Shown one piece after another: positions 33,614 through 41,576 of a DNA stretch of 64,000 nucleotides. The position numbers and the translations under genes were made by a program. Origin of the DNA: CAXXOK01 sp963666755 (GTDB lineage Bacteria; Bacillota; Clostridia; Christensenellales; Aristaeellaceae); assembly GCA_963666755.2 (NCBI GenBank), contig CAXXGW010000002.1, forward strand, positions 62,001 to 126,000. The letters run 5' to 3'. The first letter of the stretch is position 1. Each line of letters opens with the position of its first letter. The notes beneath the pieces are model-generated. The model was not told where the DNA came from. It saw only the letters and a program-made list of their open reading frames with translations, and searched no databases.

Positions 33614-36600
33614 ATGAAGTCTCATGCCGTTTCCCCGCTGCGCCGCCTGACGGCTGGATTGGTTACGCTGGCCCTGCTGCTTTGGCAGCTGGCTTTGCCC
33701 GTTTACGCTTTCGCCCTCACCCAGGACGAAATAGCCGCCATGCCCACCGTGACGGTCAACTTTCAAACCGCGGAAGGCGGCCCTGTAAACCAGTTGGCCG
33801 CCACCCCCACCACGGACGCGACGGGCAAGGCCTACTGGATTACCCTGCCCGCCGAGGCGTTCAGCTACCCCGTAACGCTGAGCATCGTACCCAGCGCCGC
33901 CGCCCCCACCTACACCTTTACGCCGGACGCCAGCACCCCCGTGCAGCTGCCGCCCTCGCCTTCCGATTACACCGGGGAATCGGTGCTGCTGACCGCCTAT
34001 CAGGACGGCGTTGTGATGGAGGAGTACCACCTGTACCTTTCCACCGCGACGATGCCCGCTGAGGTGCCGCCCGCGACCGTGCCCGTTACGTACGTGGACG
34101 CAGCCGACCCCAACATTGTGCTGTATTCGGAAATGTTCACCGCCTATTATAACACCGATAACGTGGTCATGGCCGATTCCAGCCACGTGCCGGACGGCTA
34201 TACCCTGCAGGGGGATAACGGCGCGTACGTGACTGTGGATGAGACCGGCACACCCTCGCCCGCCAGCGTGACTTTTTACTTCGCCAAGGCGGCCGTCAAG
34301 GGTACGGTAACCGTCTACTATACCGATCTGGGCGGCAACGAGCTGGCCAGCCCCCAGACGCTTACGCTGGACCCCGGCACCTACCCGATTTCGCCGGACC
34401 TCAATCTGGTGCCCGCGGGTTATACCCTGAGCGACACCACCCCCGCCCCGGTGGAAGTGACCATCGGCAGCGACGGCGTGGCCAGCCGCGAAGCCATTAC
34501 CTTCGAGTTTGCCGAAACCGTGGTGGAAACCACCACCCCCGTAACGGATACGCCCACTACCGAAGCCCCGCAGACCGAAACCCCGACCACCGACACGCCC
34601 ACAACCGATACCCCCACCACCGATACGCCTACCACCGATACCCCGCCGGAAACCACCACCCCGGTGGAAACGACCGCCCCTGTGCTGACCCCGGTAAACC
34701 TGTATGCGCAGGTGAGCAGCTCCACCGCCAACTTCCGTACCGAAACGAGCACCTCCAGCGCCAAGGCGTTTGCCGATGTAAGCAACGGCGCCTACCTGTG
34801 GGTGTATGGCACGCTGGTTGTGCCCGACGATAAGGGCGTCGACGTGACGTGGGCCAAGATCGCCTACAACGGCACCGATTGCTATGTGTGGTACAGCCTG
34901 ATTTCCGTGCTCAGCCAGGAGGACAGCGACGCCTACAACTACGCGCAGCCCTCCCCTGTGCCCGGCACCGAAACCCAGGCCCCTGTCGAAACCACCGCCA
35001 GCCCGAGCCCCAGCCCTAGCCCCTCGCCCCTGCCCGCGCAGGTTACGGGGTATTTCTACACGCTGGCCGAAGCCCCGATGGTGGCCGGCGCAGGCAGCGA
35101 TACGATTCTGGCGACCCTGCCCGCCAATACCGGCGTGTATGTGGAAGGGCAGAACTATCTGGACAGCGTCGCCTGGCATAAGGTGACCTATCAGGGCACC
35201 GCGGGCTACATCCGCGAGGATTATCTGCGCATGATGACCGCCGACGAGGTGACCGCCTTCCTGACCACGCCCTCGCCGTCGCCCTCCCCCTCCCTGTCGC
35301 CTTCGCCTTCGCCGACCGATTCTCCGTCCCCGTCGCCTTCGCCTTCCGTATCTCCGTCCGTGTCTCCGTCCGAATCGCCCAGCGCATCCCCGTCCCCCTC
35401 CGTGTCGCCCTCGCCTTCGCCCCTGCCGCAGTATGTGGGCTATGCCGTCACCACGGCGCAGACCGCCCTGCGGGATAACGCCAGTCTGGACGACAGCTCC
35501 ATCATCGTAACCCTGCCGGTGAACACGCTGCTGGTTCTGAACGGCCAGACCACGCTGAACGGCGTGGTGTGGACGGGCGCGCAGACGCGCCTTGGCACCA
35601 ACTACATCGGCATTTTGCAGGACGCCTCGGTGCAGCGCATTACCGACGCGCAGGCGCAGGCCCTGATCGACGCCTACAATGCCGCGCACGCGACCCCGAC
35701 GCCGACCGTCACCCCCACGCCCACGCCGGTGCCCGCCCAGCTTTCGGGCTACTACATCACGCTGGGCACCGTGCCGCTGCGCACCGTGAACAGCAACTAT
35801 GCCGACGTGACCCTCTGGCTGGCCGCCAACACCGTGGTAAACGTGAGCGGGCAGGTGTATAACGAGGGCTACGGCTGGCACGTGAGCACCTACGGTCAGT
35901 ATGTCGGCTACATCCGCGCCGACCAGATGCGCAAGCTGAGCGATGCCGAGGTGGAAGCCTATAAAAAGACGCTCTCCACCCCGACCCCGACCCCCGCATC
36001 CACCGCGCAGCCTTATAACCCCTATGCCGATTCCAGCTACGGGTACGTGTCGTCCAGCACGGTCAACTTCCGTGCCGAGCCCAGCAGCAGCGCCGCCAAG
36101 CTCAAGACGCTCAAGCAGTACGCTTTCGCGCTGATTCTGGGCTCCAAGACGGTTAACGGCACGCTGTGGTACAACATCAATCAGGCGGGCACCACCGGCT
36201 GGGTGGACGGCCGCTATTTCCAGGTGCTGAACCTTTCGGAGCTGAGCACCTTCCTCAACAGCAGCAACTACCTGGCGGGGCTGACCAACAACTCCACCTC
36301 GGGCAGCAGTTCCAGCTCCAGCTCCGGTTCCACCAGCAGTACCAGCGGCGGCAGCAGCGCGTCCGCTTCGCAGGGGCAGGTCAGCAGCGTGGAGGATTGG
36401 AACGTAGGCGTGTGGAAGAACCCCAGCGCAGGGCTGAGCGCCTCCTACGAGCCGTTCAACCCCTACGCGACGCCCACCGCGCCGCTCGTTTCCGCCAGCC
36501 CCACGCCCTCGCCGACCCCCACCTTTGTTGTCGGCACAATGATCCCCATCCCGTATGAAGAAGCCAGCACCGAAACGCAAACCGGCGGCAGCGGCTGGGT

Positions 36601-37267
36601 CGGCCTGGCCATCGGCGGTGTGGTGCTGCTGGGCGGCGCGGGCGGCGTATACGCCTACGCCCTGAACCAGAACAAGAAGCGCCGTCTGGCTGCCCGCGCG
36701 GCCAGCACCCGCCGTAACGTACCGCCCGCAGGTGTCGCAGGCGCAACAGGCGCAACGGCGGCCGGCAGCACCAGCCCCTATGCGCGGCGTGCCGTTGCGG
36801 CACCCCCGGCGGCGGGCTCCACCCAGCGGCAGGATCAAAGCGGCACGGGCGCAGCGCCGCGCGCCAACCCGTATGCGCAGCCCGCGCAACCCGCCAACCC
36901 TTACGCACGGCCCGCGAACCCGGCGGAAGGCGGCGCGGAGAACCCTTATGTAAGGCCCGTACAGCCTGCAAACCCCTATGCGCAGCCCATCGCAGGCGAA
37001 ACCCAGCCCGCCAACCCCTACGCGCGGCCCACAGGCGCGCCGCGCACGCCTGGTGCCGCCCCACAGGCCGCGCCCACTGAGCCCACGCGGGCTGCCAACC
37101 CTTACGCACAGCCCCGCACGCCTGTGGACCCGTACGCGCAGCGCTCGCCTTCCAACCCCTACGCAAGCACTCCGCAGGGCGAAACCACCGAGCCGGTGAA
37201 CCCCACGCCGCGGCGCACCACCCGCATGAGCCGCCACCAGAACCCGGATGATTCCGGCGAGGCCTGA
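33614..37267 (+). CDS. Giant multi-SH3b surface protein with cytoplasmic NPYA-repeat tail
   Basis: A 1217-residue protein. Signal peptide (1-35); beta-rich domains resembling MucBP (about 45-110 and 155-305, with YVDAADPN and YYTDLGGNELASPQ); a TDTPTTDTP linker (about 315-360). Several SH3b-like domains follow (residues of the form VNFRAEPSSSAAKL, TYQGTAGYIREDYL), separated by PSPSPSP and TPTPTP linkers. One membrane span (about 994-1017) precedes a 200-residue tail rich in NPYAQ/NPYAR repeats. The tail is on the predicted cytoplasmic side. SH3b domains bind peptidoglycan, so a wall-anchored envelope sensor or scaffold is likely. The ATG has AAGGAGGG upstream and a consensus promoter. Confidence 0.8.
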   Translation: MKSHAVSPLRRLTAGLVTLALLLWQLALPVYAFALTQDEIAAMPTVTVNFQTAEGGPVNQLAATPTTDATGKAYWITLPAEAFSYPVTLSIVPSAAAPTYTFTPDASTPVQLPPSPSDYTGESVLLTAYQDGVVMEEYHLYLSTATMPAEVPPATVPVTYVDAADPNIVLYSEMFTAYYNTDNVVMADSSHVPDGYTLQGDNGAYVTVDETGTPSPASVTFYFAKAAVKGTVTVYYTDLGGNELASPQTLTLDPGTYPISPDLNLVPAGYTLSDTTPAPVEVTIGSDGVASREAITFEFAETVVETTTPVTDTPTTEAPQTETPTTDTPTTDTPTTDTPTTDTPPETTTPVETTAPVLTPVNLYAQVSSSTANFRTETSTSSAKAFADVSNGAYLWVYGTLVVPDDKGVDVTWAKIAYNGTDCYVWYSLISVLSQEDSDAYNYAQPSPVPGTETQAPVETTASPSPSPSPSPLPAQVTGYFYTLAEAPMVAGAGSDTILATLPANTGVYVEGQNYLDSVAWHKVTYQGTAGYIREDYLRMMTADEVTAFLTTPSPSPSPSLSPSPSPTDSPSPSPSPSVSPSVSPSESPSASPSPSVSPSPSPLPQYVGYAVTTAQTALRDNASLDDSSIIVTLPVNTLLVLNGQTTLNGVVWTGAQTRLGTNYIGILQDASVQRITDAQAQALIDAYNAAHATPTPTVTPTPTPVPAQLSGYYITLGTVPLRTVNSNYADVTLWLAANTVVNVSGQVYNEGYGWHVSTYGQYVGYIRADQMRKLSDAEVEAYKKTLSTPTPTPASTAQPYNPYADSSYGYVSSSTVNFRAEPSSSAAKLKTLKQYAFALILGSKTVNGTLWYNINQAGTTGWVDGRYFQVLNLSELSTFLNSSNYLAGLTNNSTSGSSSSSSSGSTSSTSGGSSASASQGQVSSVEDWNVGVWKNPSAGLSASYEPFNPYATPTAPLVSASPTPSPTPTFVVGTMIPIPYEEASTETQTGGSGWVGLAIGGVVLLGGAGGVYAYALNQNKKRRLAARAASTRRNVPPAGVAGATGATAAGSTSPYARRAVAAPPAAGSTQRQDQSGTGAAPRANPYAQPAQPANPYARPANPAEGGAENPYVRPVQPANPYAQPIAGETQPANPYARPTGAPRTPGAAPQAAPTEPTRAANPYAQPRTPVDPYAQRSPSNPYASTPQGETTEPVNPTPRRTTRMSRHQNPDDSGEA

Positions 37268-37314
37268 GCCACACGCGCGCCCCGGAGCGCACGCATCCAT
37301 TGAACCCAAACCCC

Positions 37315-37352
37315 AGCGCGCCCTCCCGGATGTTCCGGGGGGCGCGCTTTTA
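37315..37352 (+). terminator. Terminator of the SH3b protein gene
   Basis: Stem AGCGCGCC/GGCGCGCT (37315-37322, 37341-37348) with inner TCCCGGA/TCCGGGG pairing and TTTTA immediately after. Confidence 0.85.
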
Positions 37353-37620
37353 CTGTGGCTTGAACGTTTTGCATCCACCATTTGCGCCGGTGTGCAACAG
37401 GAGCATTCGCTGTCAGGCAAGGGCAAAGCGAATAACAACTCATACGTTTTTCGCAGAATAAGGGCATGGCTTCTGGCTCGTTTACGCGCGGTTGGGCAGG
37501 CATTGCACTTGAAATATCGTTCCGTGCGTCCTGAGACGCAGCCCGGCTGATCGCCTTGGAGGCGCGGCGCATGCCATCGGCTGTGCCGGTGGTTTTCATT
37601 TGCGGAAATCGCTTCGGCGC

Positions 37621-37720
37621 CGTAAACCCGCACGCTCCACAGGGGGAGCGCTGTCTACGGCAGGTTCGGCGGCGCGGCGGTGGCCGCCGTAACCCCGTAC
37701 GCCCCACAGGGGGAACGCCG
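37621..37720 (+). repeat. Twin 30-bp repeat around CCACAGGGGG
   Basis: CGTAAACCCGCACGCTCCAC-type string at 37621 and again, with four differences in 30 bp, at 37688; both contain CCACAGGGGGA. No function is evident. Confidence 0.6.
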
Positions 37721-37784
37721 CCCAGACACACGGGGCCGAATCGCGGTTGCCGTGTGCGTTCAGACTGTCAAAAAACTCAGCAAA

Positions 37785-38030
37785 TCGCTACTGCCGCTCG
37801 CCTCACAGTGCTTGCGCTGCTGTTCGCCCGATTGCGCCATATGTTGCGATAAAAAACTTTGGGGCTTTGCTCCGGGCGTTCAAGCTTCGCAGGCTGCACG
37901 GACGTTGGTCTGCTCGTTTCACGCCCCGTCTGCGGGTCGCTTTCGCCTGCTGCGAGGCGACCCCTGCCGCACACTTCCCTTTGGCGGCAAAACCTCACCA
38001 AGAGTTACGATCTTAGCACCTGTCAAGGGT
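37785..38030 (-). repeat. Family-2 hairpin repeat, antisense, degenerate
   Basis: Reverse complement of the 14650-14850 element: degenerate core (CTCACAGTGCTTGCGCTGCTGTTCG), the GTTCAAGCTTCGCAGGCTGCA stretch and GCCCCGTCTGCGGGTCGC are recognisable. The rest of the 1.1-kb gap (37268-38355) holds the twin repeat and terminators, and no other gene I can support. Confidence 0.65.
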
Positions 38031-38063
38031 CTTTATCCCTTGAATCCTCTTATTCACAGCTTG

Positions 38064-38104
38064 AGCGCCCAACCATCTTTAGACGGCCGGGCGCTTTGTA
38101 TTTT
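38064..38104 (+). terminator. Terminator-like hairpin
   Basis: AGCGCCC (38064-38070) and GGGCGCT (38089-38095) followed by TTTGTATTTT on the plus strand. Confidence 0.5.
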
Positions 38105-38355
38105 CCCTGTCGCGTCGGGGCGCGCAAGGCAGGCGGCGCTGCCTTTTTGCGGGGCGCGCGCAGGCTCTTTGGCAAATATGGCTTACAGTCTGTACATCAC
38201 AACCAACGGTCGTGGTATCCTACGAGCGGTAAACCGCCTCTTGCAGCAGTGCGGATCGTTTCGGGGCAATGAAAAGCGAAGGGCAGAGGCATTCCGGCCG
38301 TCCGGCGGCCGGAGGGTGTGAAACTCATATTTCAGGCGATGCGGAGGGATAGCGG

Positions 38356-38466
38356 GTGTTTGAAAAGATCGTGGCCCTGCTGGAACGGATTGACGATGAA
38401 CAGCTTCTGGAAGCCATCTACTGGTATGTGGAACGCAACCTTGTACGCAAACCACCCAAGCGCTGA
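38356..38466 (+). CDS. Small helical protein (36 aa) of the phage-regulator neighbourhood
   Basis: GTG at 38356 with GGAGG nine bases upstream and TGA at 38464. The peptide VFEKIVALLERIDDEQLLEA continues to a basic end RNLVRKPPKR: one amphipathic helix pair of the type often found beside clostridial XRE regulators. No family is named. It lies convergent to the XRE gene, 130 bp away. The strong ribosome site is the main support. Confidence 0.55.
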   Translation: MFEKIVALLERIDDEQLLEAIYWYVERNLVRKPPKR

Positions 38467-38596
38467 GCCGACCCCGCGCGGCGTATTTGGCCGCGCGAGG
38501 GCACGGCAGACCGGTCGCGGGCCGCCACGGACGGCTACGGCTGACCCCGGCCCATCCGGGCGCGCAAAGGCTCGTTTGCGCCGCGTGCCCGTGTTT

Positions 38597-38965
38597 TCAG
38601 CGCCGGGGATGCGAGGCGTCGTACAGCCGATCCACCATGGCGCCGATGCGCTCCCACGCTTCGGCGGGCAGGTCCGCCAGTTCCCGAAAGACCGTTTTCA
38701 CAAACGCGTTATCCCCGGTCATAATCCGCTCCAGCTTATCCAGCACCATCATGTTTTCCGGCACGTCCCGCGGCTCCTGCCCATAGCGAAGCCAATCGTA
38801 GCTGATGGCCAGATCGCGGCACAGCAGGCGCACCACCGCCTCCGGCGGTTCCACGCGGCCACTCTCCCAGGAGGCGACCACATCCCGCGTAACCCCAATG
38901 CGCGCCGCGAACGCGGTTTGCGTCAGCTTCATGTCGTGGCGGATTTGCCGTATCCGTTCCTTCAC
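38597..38965 (-). CDS. XRE-family helix-turn-helix repressor
   Basis: A protein of about 122 residues. The N-terminal HTH_3 domain (RIRQIRHDMKLTQTAFAARI ... VVASWESGRVEPP, residues 2-40) is clear; the C-terminal ~50 residues (ITGDNAF... LPAEAWERIGAMVDRLYD) are helical and probably mediate dimerisation. Phage CI-like repressors have this layout. The GTG at 38965 (frame-compatible GTG also at 38974) follows a GGGGGTG site, and the promoter puts transcription start only a few bases upstream. Three matching operators lie in the divergent promoter region, implying autoregulation. Confidence 0.85.
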   Translation of the reverse strand: MKERIRQIRHDMKLTQTAFAARIGVTRDVVASWESGRVEPPEAVVRLLCRDLAISYDWLRYGQEPRDVPENMMVLDKLERIMTGDNAFVKTVFRELADLPAEAWERIGAMVDRLYDASHPRR

Positions 38966-38987
38966 ACCCAACACCCCCGTTGTCCGT

Positions 38988-39016
38988 ATTGTAGCATCGA
39001 AAAATGTGTTTGTCTA
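38988..39016 (-). promoter_or_regulatory. XRE gene promoter
   Basis: Minus strand TAGACA, 17-bp spacer, TACAAT with TGC before the -10. Operator 1 covers the -35, consistent with repression by its own product. Confidence 0.7.
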
Positions 39017-39215
39017 CACATTTTCGAATTGGATTGTGTTGACAGCTCCCTACTTATCGTCTATAATGTGTACAATTCCACATTCGATGATGGCATGAAA
39101 CGCCGATGTACGCTTGTTGCAAGGCCGTTTTTATCTCTGTTGCCGTCCTGTCCTTCTCCCAGCCTTGCAGCCTTCGATTCCATGACGGTATTATCAATGT
39201 GTATTGGTACACATT
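39001..39215. promoter_or_regulatory. Three 20-bp operators of the XRE switch
   Basis: Inverted repeats of the form AATGTGT-N6-ACACATT. Site 1 is 39003-39022 (flanks extend the arms to 9 bp), site 2 is 39065-39084 (right arm CACATT), site 3 is 39196-39215 (arms extended to 8 bp). Site 1 overlaps the repressor -35, site 2 the rightward -10/start, and site 3 lies in the leader before the small gene. The geometry resembles a lambdoid operator set. Confidence 0.85.
39039..39067 (+). promoter_or_regulatory. Rightward promoter, perfect consensus
   Basis: TTGACA, 17-bp spacer, TATAAT. Operator 2 overlaps the -10 end. It drives the small-protein, SH3b and sigma-like gene unit. Confidence 0.85.
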
Positions 39216-39245
39216 CTATAGATGCTCCGGAAAGGAGGCGGCCCG

Positions 39246-39443
39246 ATGCCCAACCCACCGCGCCCCGAAATCCCGCTTGCACAACGGCTGCAAGCCATAG
39301 ACAGCCGTCTGCCCGCCTTGCCGCGCGAGCAGCAGAATCTGGTCGCCGCCTACGCGCGCGGCCTTGCGGACGGGCTGGCGCTGCGGCGCAGCGGCGTACG
39401 CGCCCAACCGCCCGCCCAGCGCCGCACACGCGGCGGCGGGTAG
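39246..39443 (+). CDS. Small phage-regulator-associated protein (65 aa)
   Basis: The ATG follows AAAGGAGG by eight bases. The sequence PLAQRLQAIDSRLPALPREQ then NLVAAYARGLADGLALRR forms a helical domain seen next to phage-like XRE regulators (loosely L-P-x-E-Q-x-x-L-x-A-Y-x-x-G). The C-terminus is Arg-rich. It is the first gene of the rightward unit; function unknown. Confidence 0.65.
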   Translation: MPNPPRPEIPLAQRLQAIDSRLPALPREQQNLVAAYARGLADGLALRRSGVRAQPPAQRRTRGGG

Positions 39444-39566
39444 TCCGTCTAACCCCGCCCATACAAAACCCGCCGGAACGGGATTCCGGCAGGCAGATTG
39501 ACAGGGGACACGCCCCTTACTCAATTAAATATACCATAATTACCATCATTTGGCAAGGAGAAATCA

Positions 39567-40103
39567 ATGTTTTTTCCCTGTATGCCGCATAAAACGGCAA
39601 TTTTCTCCATTTCGGGCGTTCGGCTATGCAGTGCCTCCCTATTGGTATTCTGGTTTGCCGTATTTTGCATGCCGGACGCTACCTACGCGAATGCTGAACC
39701 CGCCGAGAGCACTTACTATGCGCTGGTCGCCGAGGAGAGTTGCCTGAACGTGCGCGAGCGCCCCACTCCAGGCGCCGCCATCGTATTGCGCCTGACTCGC
39801 GGGGATACGGTCACCCTCTGCGCGCTGCAATCCGATGGCTGGGCGTGCATCGACCGCGCCGGAGACCCCGGGTATTGCCGGATCGAGTACCTGACCGATA
39901 CGCCGCCCGCCGAGCCGGTGCCCGCGCTAACCGTTTTACCACAGGTTCGGGTGCGTGCCCTACCGGGCGGCAAATCTCTTGCCAGGCTCCGCAAAGGCAC
40001 GTCGGTGTCCGTCTGCGGTTGGGTATCGGACGCGCAGGGCGTGCGCTGGGCTAACACCGGCAGCGGCTTCATCCGCGCCGACTGTCTGGCCGCAGTGCCC
40101 TGA
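39567..40103 (+). CDS. Secreted protein with two SH3b domains
   Basis: A 178-residue protein with a signal peptide (about residues 1-40, ending CMPDATYANA). SH3b 1 is YYALVAEESCLNVRERPTPG (about 50-105) and SH3b 2 is VLPQVRVRALPGGKSLARLR (about 118-173). SH3b domains bind cell-wall or protein ligands; no catalytic domain is present. AAGGAG precedes the ATG. It shares features with the giant SH3b protein, but the sequences differ. Confidence 0.75.
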   Translation: MFFPCMPHKTAIFSISGVRLCSASLLVFWFAVFCMPDATYANAEPAESTYYALVAEESCLNVRERPTPGAAIVLRLTRGDTVTLCALQSDGWACIDRAGDPGYCRIEYLTDTPPAEPVPALTVLPQVRVRALPGGKSLARLRKGTSVSVCGWVSDAQGVRWANTGSGFIRADCLAAVP

Positions 40104-40150
40104 GCCGCCGCATAACCCTGTAAAACCCTCATCAGAAAGGTGGCCTCGCT

Positions 40151-40624
40151 ATGCAACCCCGACTCTGGCGCACGGAAGACTCCCTGCCTGTAAAGCGATA
40201 TCTGATGGAATATCTGGCCATGTGCCAGCGGCGCGACGCGCTTACCGCCGAGCTGGAGCGTTTACGTGCCGCAACCCTGCGCGCCACCGCCCGTTTGGAT
40301 CCTGCCTGCGTGCAGACTTCGCGCAATCCGTCCTCCGGCGAGGATGCCCTGATCCGGGTGGTCGACGGCGAAGCGCGGCTGCAGGAGATCATCACCCACA
40401 TTGGCGACGCGCTGGCCGCGCGCCTGTGTTTGCTGGAAGCCTTGCCCGACGAGCGGCAAAAGACAATCTTAACACTGCGCTACATTCGCGGCATTGCCTG
40501 GGAGAAGATCGGGTATGCCATGCATTACGAGCGCACACAGGTTTTTGAAATCCACAATCAGGCGCTTCGCGCAGCGCAAGTGGTTCTGGATGGGCTGGAG
40601 GAGCCGCACGAGGGGACATATTAA
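40151..40624 (+). CDS. Phage-type sigma-70 region-4-like regulator (DUF1492-like)
   Basis: A 157-residue protein. An N-terminal helical region (residues 1-60) is followed by LCLLEALPDERQKTILTLRY and GIAWEKIGYAMHYERTQVFE, a helix-turn-helix of the ECF/sigma region 4 type used by phage late-gene activators (ArpU/RinA/DUF1492). It probably activates transcription with the rightward unit, completing a regulatory module with the XRE repressor. No phage structural or integrase genes are present. Confidence 0.7.
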   Translation: MQPRLWRTEDSLPVKRYLMEYLAMCQRRDALTAELERLRAATLRATARLDPACVQTSRNPSSGEDALIRVVDGEARLQEIITHIGDALAARLCLLEALPDERQKTILTLRYIRGIAWEKIGYAMHYERTQVFEIHNQALRAAQVVLDGLEEPHEGTY

Positions 40625-40639
40625 TCATTATAGGCGGAA

Positions 40640-40780
40640 AAAAACGGGTCAAGGGCCGCTGGCCCTTGCGGGGTCTGGGGCAGCGCCCCAGCGTACCCCG
40701 GGCTTTCTCAAAAAGCGTAGCGAGCGAACAGCGCCGCAGGCGCTATGAGGCGAGCGGGTGCGGCCCACAGCCTGAGCCCT
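40640..40780 (+). repeat. 168-bp-family repeat, sense copy, cluster C left
   Basis: Starts GTCAAGGGCCGCTGGCCC, then a modified middle (GGGGCAGCGCCCC hairpin), then the core AACAGCGCC-n4-GGCGCTATGAGG with GAGCG flanks as in family 2. A hybrid unit in the sense of the sigma-like gene. Confidence 0.75.
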
Positions 40781-40799
40781 TCCAAAGTTAAATAGCACA

Positions 40800-41560
40800 G
40801 GCCGGGGCGATCGCCCCGGCCTTGTCTGTTGCATAAAATAGCTATTCTCTCAGTGCGGATAAGGATGCGCCCTTGCCCCGATGCAGCCTGAGCAATCCAT
40901 GCAGCCCGCCCCCGCGCGCCTCATAGCGCCTTCGGCGCTGTTCGCGCGCTACGCACTCTCGCTGCGGCTTGGGCCAAAGGGTTTCACCCTTTGGAAACCT
41001 GACAAGGGCCAGCTGCCCTTGACCCATTTCCGCCGCGGCGGGTGCAATGTACCTTCCATAATGCATGCAAAGTGTATTCCCCGCGCGCCTCATAGCGTTT
41101 TCGGCGCTGTTCGCGCGCTACGCACTCTCGCTGCGGCTGGGGCCAAAGGGTTTCACCCTTTGGAAACCTGACAAGGGCCAGCGGCCCTTGACCCGTTTCC
41201 GTTGCGGCGGGTGCAAAGCATCTTCCATAATGCACGCAAAGTGTATTCCCCGCGCGCCTCATAGCGCCTGCGGCGCTGTTCGCGCGCTACGCACTCCCGC
41301 TGCAGCTTGGGCCAAAGGGTTTCACCCTTTGGAAACCTGACGAGGGCCAACGGCCCTTGACCCGTTTCCGCTGCGGCGGGCGCAAAGCACCTTCCATAAT
41401 GCACGCAAAGTGCTTTCCCCGCGCGCCTCATAGCGCCTCCGGCGCTGTTCGCGCGCTACGCGCTTCGCTGCGGCTGAAGGCCTTGGGCTTCGCCCAAACC
41501 CACCAAAGGGTTTCACCCTTTGGAAACCGGACAAGGGCCAGCGGCCCTTGACCCATTTCT
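40800..41560 (-). repeat. 168-bp-family repeats, cluster C right, four antisense copies with central palindrome
   Basis: The GGCCGGGGC-GATC palindrome is at 40800-40821 in reverse orientation relative to clusters A and B. To its right, repeat units have matching GACAAGGGCC starts at 41001, 41170, 41339 and 41529 (periods 169, 169 and 190; the third reads GACGAGGGCC and the last unit has an insertion). All read antisense, that is, in the sense of the regulator gene ending at 41577. Confidence 0.85.
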
Positions 41561-41576
41561 TCTCTATCTCCCCTGT

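Noticed and set aside
33533..37633. 1366-residue minus-strand ORF opposite the SH3b surface gene
   Set aside because: Composition is Gly/Arg/His-rich, without ribosome site or domain; it mirrors the codons of the real plus-strand gene, which has promoter, signal peptide and domains.
39106..39300. 64-residue plus-strand ORF in the leader of the phage-like unit
   Set aside because: Cys-rich N-terminus, no ribosome site, and it overlaps a better-supported gene with AAAGGAGG.
38356..40624. Prophage
   Set aside because: Regulatory genes look phage-derived, but there are no integrase, terminase, capsid, portal or lysis genes and no attachment site.
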